A DNA stretch of 13,321 nt from Nitrospira sp. (GTDB taxonomy: Bacteria > Nitrospirota > Thermodesulfovibrionia > Thermodesulfovibrionales > SM23-35). The notes below the pieces were generated by a model. That model had not been told where the DNA came from, did not search any database, and worked only from the letters and a program-made list of their open reading frames with translations. The position numbers and the translations under genes were made by a program. The DNA is taken from assembly GCA_016873575.1 (NCBI GenBank), contig VGWY01000051.1:1-13321 (forward strand), written 5' to 3'. How positions within the stretch are numbered: position 1 is the stretch's first letter; each line of letters starts with the position of its first letter. This document shows positions 6,555 to 13,303 of this stretch, piece after piece.

Positions 6555-7634
6555 TTAGTCGCCAAAACTGATGCCCAGCGACTTTGCTGTCTTAATGATA
6601 TCACAATCCAGATGGACGGATTTCATTTGGCCAATTACATCATCAATAGGCACCGACTGGATTTCTGTGCCATGAAGTGCAACCATTGTTCCAAATCTCT
6701 TCTCCTCAATGAATCTCACTGCTGCTGTGCCGAATCTTAACGAGAGGAGTCTGTCAAAGGTAGTTGGTGCACCTCCTCTCTGTAAATGGCCGAGTACCAA
6801 TGTCCTCGTCTCTTTTCCTGTCCTTTTTGTAATCTCATCAGCTACTTTCTTACCAATTCCCCCGAGCCTGATCTCCTCTCCTGGTTTTTTCCCTTCAAGT
6901 ATGGTTATATCACCATTGACTGGTTTAGCTCCTTCTGCGACAACGACGATAGCATAATCCTGGCCAATGAGTGCGATCTGCTTTATTTTGTTGCATACTT
7001 TCTCAATATCAAATTGAATCTCTGGAATCAAGATAACGTCTGCAGAGCCAGATATCCCTGAATGTAATGCTATCCAGCCAACATACCTCCCCATTACCTC
7101 AACTACCATGACCCTGTCGTGAGATTTGGCAGTAGTTTGCAACTTGTCTATTGCTTCAGTTGCTGTATTGACTGCTGTATCAAATCCAAAAGTGACATCT
7201 GTTGAACTGATATCATTGTCAATAGTTTTAGGTACCCCGATAACAGGGATACCCTTTGCCATAAATTTGTTTGCAATACGGAGACTACCATCACCCCCAA
7301 TGGCGATAAGGGCATCAAAACCAAGATCCTTAAAATTCGATACAACAGTGTCTGAGATATCGGTTTCTACTATATTTCCGTTAGTTTCCTTAACAGGAAA
7401 CCTGAAGGGGTCACCCTTAATTGCCGTACCAAGGATTGTACCCCCTATATTTGTTATATCCCAGACATATTCAGGGGTTAAGCGGATAATCTGTCTTGTG
7501 TCAATAAGTCCTCTGTAACCATATTTTATTCCGTAAACCTCCCAGCCTTTCCGATATGCAGAAAGGACAATGCCCCTTATTACAGCGTTTAACCCGGGTG
7601 CATCACCACCGCCAGTATTTACAGTTATCTTCAT
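6555..7634 (-). CDS. pfkA: 6-phosphofructokinase (PfkA superfamily)
   Basis: A cytoplasmic glycolytic enzyme that phosphorylates fructose 6-phosphate at C1; 359 residues. It shows the N-terminal nucleotide loop TGGGDAPGLN (7-16), IGGDGS (112-117), the catalytic segment PKTIDND (135-141), MGR (181-183), the LIPE segment near 202-205 and GHLQRGG (282-288). Phosphoryl-donor markers are mixed. Glycine in GGDG is the ATP-type residue, whereas lysine in PKTIDND is typical of pyrophosphate enzymes and also of the long, actinomycete-like ATP enzymes. ATP use is therefore favoured but not certain. The start is ATG at 7634 with AAGGGG 9 bases upstream. It converges on the second phoU. Confidence 0.9.
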   Translation of the reverse strand: MKITVNTGGGDAPGLNAVIRGIVLSAYRKGWEVYGIKYGYRGLIDTRQIIRLTPEYVWDITNIGGTILGTAIKGDPFRFPVKETNGNIVETDISDTVVSNFKDLGFDALIAIGGDGSLRIANKFMAKGIPVIGVPKTIDNDISSTDVTFGFDTAVNTATEAIDKLQTTAKSHDRVMVVEVMGRYVGWIALHSGISGSADVILIPEIQFDIEKVCNKIKQIALIGQDYAIVVVAEGAKPVNGDITILEGKKPGEEIRLGGIGKKVADEITKRTGKETRTLVLGHLQRGGAPTTFDRLLSLRFGTAAVRFIEEKRFGTMVALHGTEIQSVPIDDVIGQMKSVHLDCDIIKTAKSLGISFGD

Positions 7635-7694
7635 ATTATAATACCCCTTACCCTAACTCTCTCCCACATGGGGATGTATGTTAGATTTTTTTAT

Positions 7695-8207
7695 CTATCG
7701 AAACTCCACTGCCTCTTGTTTTGAAACCCTCTGAGGAGGGTAGGGTATCTTTGATGGATACCCAACGGGAACGATTACTACAGGACGTAAATTATACGGC
7801 AAATTGAGAATTTTGGAAACTTCATTTTCATGAAAGGCTCCAACCCATGTAGATCCGAGCCCATTTTCAAATGCTACAAGCATCATACCCATAATGCTGC
7901 ACGCAACATCCTGAATTGAATAAAGATCAACTCCTCTGTCTCCATACTTATAGGATATACGGCTGTCAGTGCATCCAATGATAACCAATGGGGCCTCTGC
8001 AATGAAATTCTGGTTTAAGGCTGCAGCAGCAATCCTTTTTTTGAATTTCTCATCCCTTATAAAATAAAATTTCCTTGACTGAAGGTTGCCGGCACTCGGC
8101 GCCCATATCAGTGCTTCGATGAGTTTATCAATAATTCCATCAGGAATCTCTTTCTTTTGAAAATCACGAATGCTTCTTCTTTCTTTAACAGCTTTTAGTA
8201 TTTCCAT
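7695..8207 (-). CDS. Nitroreductase-family FMN flavoprotein
   Basis: A 170-residue member of the nitroreductase superfamily, FMN-dependent NAD(P)H oxidoreductases that usually act as homodimers. The FMN phosphate-binding motif RRSIRDF is at 10-16, followed by the isoalloxazine-contacting segment WAPSAGNLQ (34-42). The C-terminal half has GLGSTWVGAF and then VVIVPVGYPSKIP, the usual flavin-site loop. Length is typical of the short subgroup. The physiological substrate cannot be predicted; quinones, nitro compounds or enone-like metabolites are all known for the family. The ATG at 8207 has only a poor ribosome binding site. It sits between pfkA and the binding lipoprotein on the same strand, with repeat-bearing spacers either side. 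Confidence 0.88.
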   Translation of the reverse strand: MEILKAVKERRSIRDFQKKEIPDGIIDKLIEALIWAPSAGNLQSRKFYFIRDEKFKKRIAAAALNQNFIAEAPLVIIGCTDSRISYKYGDRGVDLYSIQDVACSIMGMMLVAFENGLGSTWVGAFHENEVSKILNLPYNLRPVVIVPVGYPSKIPYPPQRVSKQEAVEFR

Positions 8208-8240
8208 TTCAGAAACTTTTCACTTTTCACTTGTAACTTT

Positions 8241-8386
8241 TATATATAGCGTCAAAAATCATTGCGTATTAACAGTCATTCCCGCTTGTCGGGAATCTTT
8301 CTTCAAGGAAGGATGCCGGACAAGCCGGCATGACAAAGTGTGCAAAATTCAAGAAATATGCGCAAATATATATGACGCTGTGTATA
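8241..8386. repeat. Composite palindromic element with REP-like pair inside
   Basis: Outer arms, TATATATAGCGTCA (8241-8254) and TGACGCTGTGTATA (8373-8386), are inverted repeats at 12 of 14 positions. Inside are two hairpins, ATTCCCG...CGGGAAT (8278-8295) and TGCCGG...CCGGCA (8314-8330), bounded by GTCAT (8275) and ATGAC (8334) in inverted orientation. The inner pair has the layout of bacterial REP/BIME elements. No coding frame is supported here. Confidence 0.6.
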
Positions 8387-8393
8387 ACTTTTT

Positions 8394-9500
8394 TTATGGT
8401 CTCCAGTATTCCACAAATTTTCCACCCTTTGTGATCCATACAACATAAGGTGATTCTGTCACATCACCCTTTGCATCAAAGCTTATTTTCCCGAGTGCAC
8501 CAGTGAATTCCATGGTATGTAATTTGTCTATCACTGTCTTTCCATCAGTGGTGTTTGCATCTTTGATTGTTGTCAACAGGATATTCATAGCATCATAGGC
8601 ATAGATTGAATAGGGGCCGAGTTCCCCATATTTTAACTGATACTTTTCGATAAACTCTTTTGCAGATGGAATATTTTTAGGGTCAGGGCTGAACGTAAGG
8701 TAGGCGCCTTCTGCTGTATTAGAGCCAGCAATCTCGATGAATTTTGGATCTATTGTTCCGTCACCACTCATAAATTTAGCTGTTAATCCGAGTTCCTTTG
8801 CCTGTTTTACAAGAAGTCCTGCCTCAGGATAAATACCCCCAAAAAAGATAAGTTCTGGTTTTTCTCCTTTTATTGTTGTCAGGACCATCTTGAAGTCTTT
8901 ATCTCCCTGTACAATTCCTCCATAATAAACCACTTTAATCTGACCGTTGATAGACTTTTTGAACTCATCTGCAAGCCCCTGGCCATATGTTGTTTTATCA
9001 TGAATGATTGCAACTTGTTTGAATTTCAGATTGGTTATAACAAAATCAGCAGCAATCTTACCCTGCTGGTCATCTCTCCCGCAGACCCTGAATACCCCCT
9101 TGTAACCCTTTTCTGTAGTTGTGGATTGGTGGGATCCAGGGGAAATCATAGGAATTCCTGCCCTGTTATAGACATCAGATGCAGGTATGGAACAGCTTGA
9201 ATTGAAATGACCGATAACACCGACGACGCCATCGTTTACCATTTTGTTTGCGACAGAGACAGCCTGCTTGGGGTCATGCTGATCATCGCTTATTACTATT
9301 TCTATCTTTTTACCAAGCACACCACCCCTGTTATTCCATTCCTCAACAGCAATCGAGACTCCATTTTTGAAATCTGAACCCATCTTTGCCTGGTCCCCTG
9401 TCATGGGTCCCGCAATCCCAATCTTTATGACAGCTTCTTTTTTCTGACATCCAAAAGATATGAGACAAAAGCATAAACTGATAAATAAAACCTTTTTCAT
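8394..9500 (-). CDS. Branched-chain amino-acid-type ABC substrate-binding lipoprotein
   Basis: A type I periplasmic binding protein of the LivJ/LivK (Peripla_BP_6) group, 368 residues. The N terminus MKKVLFISLCFCLISFGC is a lipoprotein-like signal with the candidate lipidated cysteine at 18; the lipobox is slightly irregular. The mature protein has the family hallmarks IKIGIAGPMTGDQAKMG, WNNRGGVLGKKIE, SDDQHDPKQAV, GVIGHFNSSCSIPASDVYN and, later, YDAMNILL. The frame extends upstream to 9569, but those residues (FPPLEKGGKGGF) are translated from the palindrome at 9517-9561. The ATG at 9500 has GAAAGG 8 bases upstream. Ligand could be an amino acid, amide or other small compound. No liv permease or ATPase genes adjoin, so it is an orphan here. 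Confidence 0.9.
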   Translation of the reverse strand: MKKVLFISLCFCLISFGCQKKEAVIKIGIAGPMTGDQAKMGSDFKNGVSIAVEEWNNRGGVLGKKIEIVISDDQHDPKQAVSVANKMVNDGVVGVIGHFNSSCSIPASDVYNRAGIPMISPGSHQSTTTEKGYKGVFRVCGRDDQQGKIAADFVITNLKFKQVAIIHDKTTYGQGLADEFKKSINGQIKVVYYGGIVQGDKDFKMVLTTIKGEKPELIFFGGIYPEAGLLVKQAKELGLTAKFMSGDGTIDPKFIEIAGSNTAEGAYLTFSPDPKNIPSAKEFIEKYQLKYGELGPYSIYAYDAMNILLTTIKDANTTDGKTVIDKLHTMEFTGALGKISFDAKGDVTESPYVVWITKGGKFVEYWRP

Positions 9501-9516
9501 TTTAAAATACCTTTCA

Positions 9517-9561
9517 AATCCTCCCTTTCCCCCCTTTTCTAAAGGGGGGAAAGGGAGGATT
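9517..9561. repeat. Perfect 21-bp-arm palindrome upstream of the binding-protein gene
   Basis: Arms at 9517-9537 and 9541-9561 are exact reverse complements around the 3-base loop TCT; the core is CCTCCCTTTCCCCCC. It lies 17 bases upstream of the ATG at 9500 and would be a very stable hairpin in the 5' leader if transcribed. It belongs to the class of C-rich intergenic repeats that, when read through, encode PPLxKGGxGGF-like peptides. Confidence 0.8.
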
Positions 9562-9675
9562 ATTTTCATTGCCCTTTACGTCTCTTTAAGGCATGAATGT
9601 TTCATTTGTAAAGTACTTACGTTTGCCATATTAATAATTTGTCGATTATAAAAATTCTGAGACAGCCTTCCATGT

Positions 9676-10296
9676 CTATAAATTATGTGAATGAATAATC
9701 TCCAAAAACCTTCTTGCATTATCTTGAATATCTCCACGCAGTATTGCTGATGCAACTGCAACAGCATCAACCCCTGTATCAAGAACCAGCCTGATATTTT
9801 CTAAGTTTATTCCACCTATTGCTACTACCGGTATATGAATTTGATTTTTCACCTCTCGAAGCATATCAGTCCCCTTTGGCGTACCAGCATTCTTTGTTGT
9901 GGTATGAAATACCGGACCCAAACCGATATAATCAGCCCCGTCCCTTTCCGCCTCAATTGCCTGCTCTAAGCTGTGTGTTGAAATCCCGATTATCTTTTGT
10001 TTGCCCATGATCTTTCGTGCTTCTTTCAAGGGTAGGTCATCCTGTCCAAGATGAACACCGTCTGCGTTGACACCAAGAGCAATGTCAGTGTGGTCATTCA
10101 CGATTAATACTGCTTTGTATTCATCTGTAAGCCTTCTGAGGCATACTGCTTCCTCATAAATCTCTTGCCTCGACTTCTCTTTTTCCCGATATTGAACCCA
10201 TCTGACGCCTGTTTCGAGCACCTGATGTGTCATATCTTCACATGAATGTTTACATGCTGTACGGTCAGTGATAAAGCATAAACCGCCGTGATACAT
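9676..10296 (-). CDS. thiE: Thiamine-phosphate synthase ThiE
   Basis: Joins hydroxymethylpyrimidine diphosphate to thiazole phosphate to give thiamine monophosphate, the last condensation in thiamine synthesis. The 206-residue TIM barrel shows the family motifs in order: FITDR (8-12), VQYREK (34-39), IVNDH (65-69), ADGVHLGQDDLP (78-89), GISTH (104-108), IGLGPVFHTTTK (124-135) with the TxTK diphosphate loop, AIGGI (159-163) and VASAI (181-185). The family's usual Gln-Leu-Arg-Glu-Lys appears here as QYREK. The ATG at 10296 has no clear ribosome binding site, and its upstream DNA is repetitive, so the start is slightly uncertain. No other thiamine gene is nearby and no TPP riboswitch was recognised upstream. 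Confidence 0.93.
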   Translation of the reverse strand: MYHGGLCFITDRTACKHSCEDMTHQVLETGVRWVQYREKEKSRQEIYEEAVCLRRLTDEYKAVLIVNDHTDIALGVNADGVHLGQDDLPLKEARKIMGKQKIIGISTHSLEQAIEAERDGADYIGLGPVFHTTTKNAGTPKGTDMLREVKNQIHIPVVAIGGINLENIRLVLDTGVDAVAVASAILRGDIQDNARRFLEIIHSHNL

Positions 10297-10299
10297 AAA

Positions 10300-10352
10300 C
10301 GTTAGGCGTGAAACGTAAAGCGTAAGGCGATGTAACTCACCTAACGCCTAAC
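10300..10352. repeat. Short inverted repeats between accC and thiE
   Basis: GTTAGGCG (10301-10308) pairs with CGCCTAAC (10345-10352), and CGTTAGGC near 10300 is also echoed by CACCTAACG (10338-10346). Several ACGTAAAGCGTAAGGCG-like steps repeat between them. It resembles dispersed intergenic repeats rather than a terminator, as no U-run follows in the leftward direction. Confidence 0.45.
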
Positions 10353-10358
10353 CACCAC

Positions 10359-11738
10359 TTACGACTCACGAATAACAGCCTCCTGGCCTAAGCCGTTTAC
10401 TTTTTCAACAAACTTTGTATTAAATTCTCCTTTGATAAAATCGGGATGATTAAAAACTTTCTTATGGAATGGTATCGTCGTTTTTACACCGTCAATCATA
10501 AACTCATCGAGGGCACGTCTCATCCTCGCAATGGCCTCTGCCCTGTCTTTTCCATGCACGATTAATTTGGCTATAAGGGAATCATAATGTGAGGGGATAA
10601 CATATCCATTGAATATAGCCGTATCTACTCTTACTCCTGGACCGCCAGGCAGGGACAGAAATGTAATTTTCCCTGGAGACGGAATAAACCTCTCGGGGTC
10701 CTCTGCATTAATCCTGCATTCTATAGCATGGCCTGATAATCGTATCTGGCTCTGTTTAAACTCCAAGGGAAAGCCTGCTGAAATCTTTATTTGTTCTTTT
10801 ATGATATCAATGCCTGTTACTGCCTCTGTTACAGGATGTTCCACCTGGACACGGGTATTCATCTCTATGAAATAGATATTACCTTCAGGATCAACAATAA
10901 ATTCAATGGTTCCTACATTTCCGTATCTGATTGCACGTGCTGCCTTTACACCTAATTCCCAGATCCTTTTCATGATCTTTTTTTCTGTTAATGAGATAGG
11001 GGATGGGGTTTCCTCTATCAGTTTCTGATGCCTTCTCTGGATTGAACAGTCCCTTTCACCGAGGTGGATAACATTCCCTTTGCTATCTGCCATAATCTGT
11101 ACTTCTATATGTCTCATATCAGGTACATATTTTTCTATATAAAGCTCGTTGTTCCCGAAAGCGGTTAGCGCCTCTCTTTGTGCCATGTAAAATGCTTGCT
11201 CAAGCTCTTTTTCTTCTTTCACAACTCGCATTCCATGGCCTCCTCCACCAGCAGAAGCCTTCAGTATGATCGGAAGTCCTATCTTTTTTGCAGCCTTCAT
11301 GGCGAGTTCATCTGTTGTGACAGGCCCATCACTCCCGGGAACGACTGGCACGCCTTTTCTTTTCATAATCTGCCTTGCTTTTGCCTTGTCACCACCAAGT
11401 TTTATATTCTCAGGAGTAGGGCCGATAAACGTTATACCAGAGGTAACACATGCTTCAGCAAAATGGTAATTTTCGGATAGAAACCCATATCCTGGATGTA
11501 TGGCATCTGAATCTGTGATTTCAGCAGCGCTTAATATTGCAGGAATATTGAGGTAACTTTGGCTTGCGTTTGCAGGCCCGATACAGACGGATTCGTCCGC
11601 GAGTCTTACATGAAGAGAATCTTTTTCAACATCTGAGTATACAGCAACTGTTTTTATGCCAAGTTCTTTACAAGCACGGATAATCCTGACTGCAATCTCC
11701 CCGCGATTTGCTATTAGAACCTTCTTAAATAATTTCAT
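10359..11738 (-). CDS. accC: Acetyl-CoA carboxylase biotin carboxylase subunit AccC
   Basis: Carries out ATP-dependent carboxylation of biotin on AccB, the first half-reaction of malonyl-CoA formation for fatty-acid synthesis. The 459 residues are slightly longer than the usual 445-450. Visible are the N-terminal KVLIANRGEIAVRIIRA, the ATP-grasp glycine loop AGGGGHGM (163-170), HIEVQIMAD (210-218), ERDCSIQRRHQK (228-239) and the metal/bicarbonate site EMNTRVQVEHPVTE (292-305). ECRINAEDP is at 340-348. All catalytic residues I can check are present. It begins 3 bases after the accB stop. The same fold occurs in pyruvate and propionyl-CoA carboxylases, but pairing with a short AccB supports the acetyl-CoA assignment. 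Confidence 0.95.
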   Translation of the reverse strand: MKLFKKVLIANRGEIAVRIIRACKELGIKTVAVYSDVEKDSLHVRLADESVCIGPANASQSYLNIPAILSAAEITDSDAIHPGYGFLSENYHFAEACVTSGITFIGPTPENIKLGGDKAKARQIMKRKGVPVVPGSDGPVTTDELAMKAAKKIGLPIILKASAGGGGHGMRVVKEEKELEQAFYMAQREALTAFGNNELYIEKYVPDMRHIEVQIMADSKGNVIHLGERDCSIQRRHQKLIEETPSPISLTEKKIMKRIWELGVKAARAIRYGNVGTIEFIVDPEGNIYFIEMNTRVQVEHPVTEAVTGIDIIKEQIKISAGFPLEFKQSQIRLSGHAIECRINAEDPERFIPSPGKITFLSLPGGPGVRVDTAIFNGYVIPSHYDSLIAKLIVHGKDRAEAIARMRRALDEFMIDGVKTTIPFHKKVFNHPDFIKGEFNTKFVEKVNGLGQEAVIRES

Positions 11739-11741
11739 TTA

Positions 11742-12179
11742 TTATACAGGCTCTATGAGGAAGAGTGGTTCACCGTATTCTACAGGCTGTCCATTTTCCA
11801 CTAAACCCTTTACAACGATTCCATCAACTTCACTTTCGATCTCATTCATGAGCTTCATAGCCTCGATGATGCAGAGGACCTGTCCCTTTTTTACCTTTAA
11901 GCCTACTTCTACAAATGGATCTGCATCAGGGGAAGGCGCTCTGTAGAATGTGCCAACAATGGGTGATGTTACCGTTATAAGCCGTTGTGCTTCTTCCTCT
12001 GTCGTTTCAGTTGTTTTCTCATATAAACCTGCGGGTCTTTGCAGCGGCATCTCTAAGTGGGATAAGAATTTTTCCCTTTTGATTTTTACCTTTGTGCCCT
12101 CTTTTTCTATTTGCAGTTCAGTAATATCTGTCTCCTTGAGAAATTGGATAAGCTCTTTTAAATCCTCAAGTTCCATCAT
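11742..12179 (-). CDS. accB: Acetyl-CoA carboxylase biotin carboxyl carrier protein AccB
   Basis: The 145-residue carrier that shuttles carboxybiotin between AccC and the carboxyltransferase. The N-terminal region (1-38, LEDLKELIQFLKETDITELQ) is the usual helical AccB leader, followed by a linker to about 68. The biotinyl domain at 70-145 has the attachment motif EAMKLMNE with biotin on K109, plus the thumb-containing SPIVGTFYRAPSPDADPFV segment typical of acetyl-CoA carboxylase carriers. The start is the first of two adjacent ATGs (12179), overlapping the efp stop by 4 bases; the second ATG (12176) is equally possible. It is translationally coupled to efp and followed at once by accC. Confidence 0.95.
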   Translation of the reverse strand: MMELEDLKELIQFLKETDITELQIEKEGTKVKIKREKFLSHLEMPLQRPAGLYEKTTETTEEEAQRLITVTSPIVGTFYRAPSPDADPFVEVGLKVKKGQVLCIIEAMKLMNEIESEVDGIVVKGLVENGQPVEYGEPLFLIEPV

Positions 12180-12739
12180 TTTACCCTTTCTATATATTCT
12201 GATGACCTCGTGTCCACCTTAATAGTGTCCCCCTCATTGATATGGAAGGGGACTTTGACAACAGCACCTGTTTCCAGAGTTGCTGGTTTCCCGCCTCCAG
12301 AAGCTGTGTCACCTTTGAATCCTGCCGGATCCGTTTTTACAACGACGAGTTCAACAAACGTTGGAACCTCAACACTTATTGGCATATCTTTATGGTAGAG
12401 GATCTTCACCGTCATATTTTCCTTAACGAAATTTTTTGTCTCACCAAGTTGAGAAAGCATAAGTGGTATCTGTTCATAGGTTTCTATATCCATAAAGTAA
12501 TATGCCCCATCCTGTGAATAGAGATATTGCATGGTCTTTTCCTCAAGTCCTGGTTTCTCTAATTTTTCTCCTGATCTGAACGTCTCTTCGAGAACAGCAC
12601 CTGTCTTCAGGTTCCTCAACTTTGTCCTGACAATAGCTCCACCCCTTCCCATCTTCACGTGTTGAAAATCTATAATCTCACATGGTTCACCTTTGAATTC
12701 TACCTTGAGTCCTTTTTTGAAGTCACTTGTCGAAATCAA
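12176..12739 (-). CDS. efp: Translation elongation factor P
   Basis: Binds ribosomes stalled at polyproline stretches and promotes peptide-bond formation. From the TTG at 12739 the protein is 187 residues, the normal EF-P length, beginning MISTSDFKKGLKVEFKGEP. It has the KOW-like first domain, two OB folds (YFMDIETYEQIPL; ELVVVKTDPAGFKGDT) and the C-terminal VKVPFHINEGDTIKVDTRSSEYIERV. The TTG is chosen because GGAGGTGG precedes it by about 6 bases and family alignment starts there. An in-frame ATG at 12802 would add 21 residues and run across the promoter. The tip of domain I is KMGRGG with arginine at residue 32, where E. coli has modified Lys34. First gene of efp-accB-accC. Confidence 0.95.
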   Translation of the reverse strand: MISTSDFKKGLKVEFKGEPCEIIDFQHVKMGRGGAIVRTKLRNLKTGAVLEETFRSGEKLEKPGLEEKTMQYLYSQDGAYYFMDIETYEQIPLMLSQLGETKNFVKENMTVKILYHKDMPISVEVPTFVELVVVKTDPAGFKGDTASGGGKPATLETGAVVKVPFHINEGDTIKVDTRSSEYIERVK

Positions 12740-12767
12740 AATTTCCACCTCCGGTTGAAAGTGTACT

Positions 12768-12776
12768 ATTTTAGCA
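12768..12776 (-). promoter_or_regulatory. Extended -10 promoter of efp-accB-accC
   Basis: Read leftward, TGCTAAAAT matches the extended -10 form TGnTATAAT at all but one position. Transcription would begin near 12761, leaving a leader of about 22 bases that contains the GGAGGTGG ribosome binding site. The -35 region (GTGGAA at 17 bases) is poor, which is common with extended -10 promoters. Confidence 0.55.
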
Positions 12777-12814
12777 TTTTCCAAAATTTTTTCCACAGGC
12801 AAGAGATATCCACC

Positions 12815-12861
12815 GTGTTATTTTTTCACACCAGTGTGGTTTTTTCTGTGTGGTTTTTTCT
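12815..12861. repeat. 14-bp tandem repeat upstream of efp
   Basis: GTGTGGTTTTTTCT occurs twice back to back (12834-12847 and 12848-12861), with a degenerate third copy, GTGTTATTTTTTCA, at 12815-12828. On the minus strand these are A-tracts one to one-and-a-half turns apart, 40-100 bp upstream of the efp start of transcription. That would suit an UP-like or curved-DNA element, which is inference. Confidence 0.6.
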
Positions 12862-12960
12862 TGACATAGGGTATCAAGATATGTAACTTAGCACAACTGA
12901 ATGTAACATTTTAGGGTGTTGTAAAAACTAAACAACAAGGCATTTTCAGAATTCATTTTT

Positions 12961-13045
12961 GGTAGCCGGAGGCTTTAGTCTGCGAGGTGCAATATATTGA
13001 GATAAAAAATTACGCAAACTAAACCCTCATGAGCCTTCGGCTTAC
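12961..13045. repeat. Two-armed repeat element, second copy
   Basis: Opens with GGTAGCCGGAGGCTTTAG and TCTGCGAGG, and closes with ACGCAAACTAAA and GCCTTCGGCTTAC. The same opening and the same ACGCAAACTAAA internal block occur in the element at 2330-2404, in the same order and at similar distance. Two copies 10 kb apart with diverged arms identify a dispersed family in this genome. Confidence 0.65.
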
Positions 13046-13078
13046 AAAGGGGAATGAAAATAATAACACCCTCCCCAA

Positions 13079-13178
13079 CCCCTCCCATCGAGGGAGGGGA
13101 GACTATAGAGTGTCTTCCATCGGTGGAGGGGAAATAGTAGATGGTTTTCCATCGGTGGAGGGGTAATAATAGAGAGTC
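13079..13178. repeat. Three 32-bp tandem units with hairpins
   Basis: CCATCG recurs at 13085, 13117 and 13149, exactly 32 bp apart. Units two and three share TTCCATCGGTGGAGGGG, and unit one has TCCCATCGAGGGAGGGG. Each unit contains a small palindrome around ATCG; the first is a perfect 8-bp stem (CCCCTCCC, 13079-13086; GGGAGGGG, 13092-13099). The array sits in a longer C-rich/G-rich stretch that continues to about 13220. No open frame or coding signal was recognised across it. Confidence 0.65.
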
Positions 13179-13238
13179 CCCTCGCCCCTTGCGGGAGAGC
13201 TTGCTATATTAAGGGGAAGGAAGTAGTAGTCAGAAAAA

Positions 13239-13303
13239 GGCTATACTCTTTCTTGAAAGATCGCAAGTTGGTAAAACCAACTTTTAAAGAAAGGAGTATA
13301 GCC
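13239..13303 (+). promoter_or_regulatory. Hairpin masking the ribosome binding site of the gene at 13304
   Basis: The left arm at 13239-13254 (GGCTATACTC then TTTCTT) pairs with 13287-13303 (AAGAAAGGAGTATAGCC), with one bulged G. A second hairpin inside has arms AAGTTGGT (13265-13272) and ACCAACTT (13276-13283) and loop AAA. The GGAG ribosome binding site (13293-13296) is inside the outer stem, and the ATG follows the stem immediately. Translation would be low unless the stem opens. Terminal hairpins of this kind also occur at insertion-sequence ends. Confidence 0.55.

Noticed and set aside
6543..6556. Bidirectional terminator between phoU and pfkA
   Set aside because: Only a 5-bp stem (AATGC/GCATT) without a proper U-run in either direction, and it overlaps the pfkA stop codon.
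7126..7518. Rightward open frame of 130 codons within pfkA
   Set aside because: It lies entirely opposite a complete phosphofructokinase gene with intact catalytic motifs and shows no family resemblance.
9501..9569. N-terminal extension of the binding lipoprotein from 9569
   Set aside because: It is translated from a palindromic repeat and would bury the lipoprotein signal; the ATG at 9500 has its own ribosome binding site.
12740..12802. Longer EF-P from the ATG at 12802
   Set aside because: It would exceed the normal family length by 21 residues and overlap the extended -10 promoter and the ribosome binding site of the TTG start.
12861..12889. Rightward promoter (TTGACA with TAACTT at 17 bases)
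   Set aside because: The -10 matches at only half the positions and no rightward gene starts for more than 400 bases.
13083..13178. CRISPR array (32-bp period)
   Set aside because: The period covers the whole unit; there are no unique spacers between repeats, the units are diverged, and no cas gene is present.
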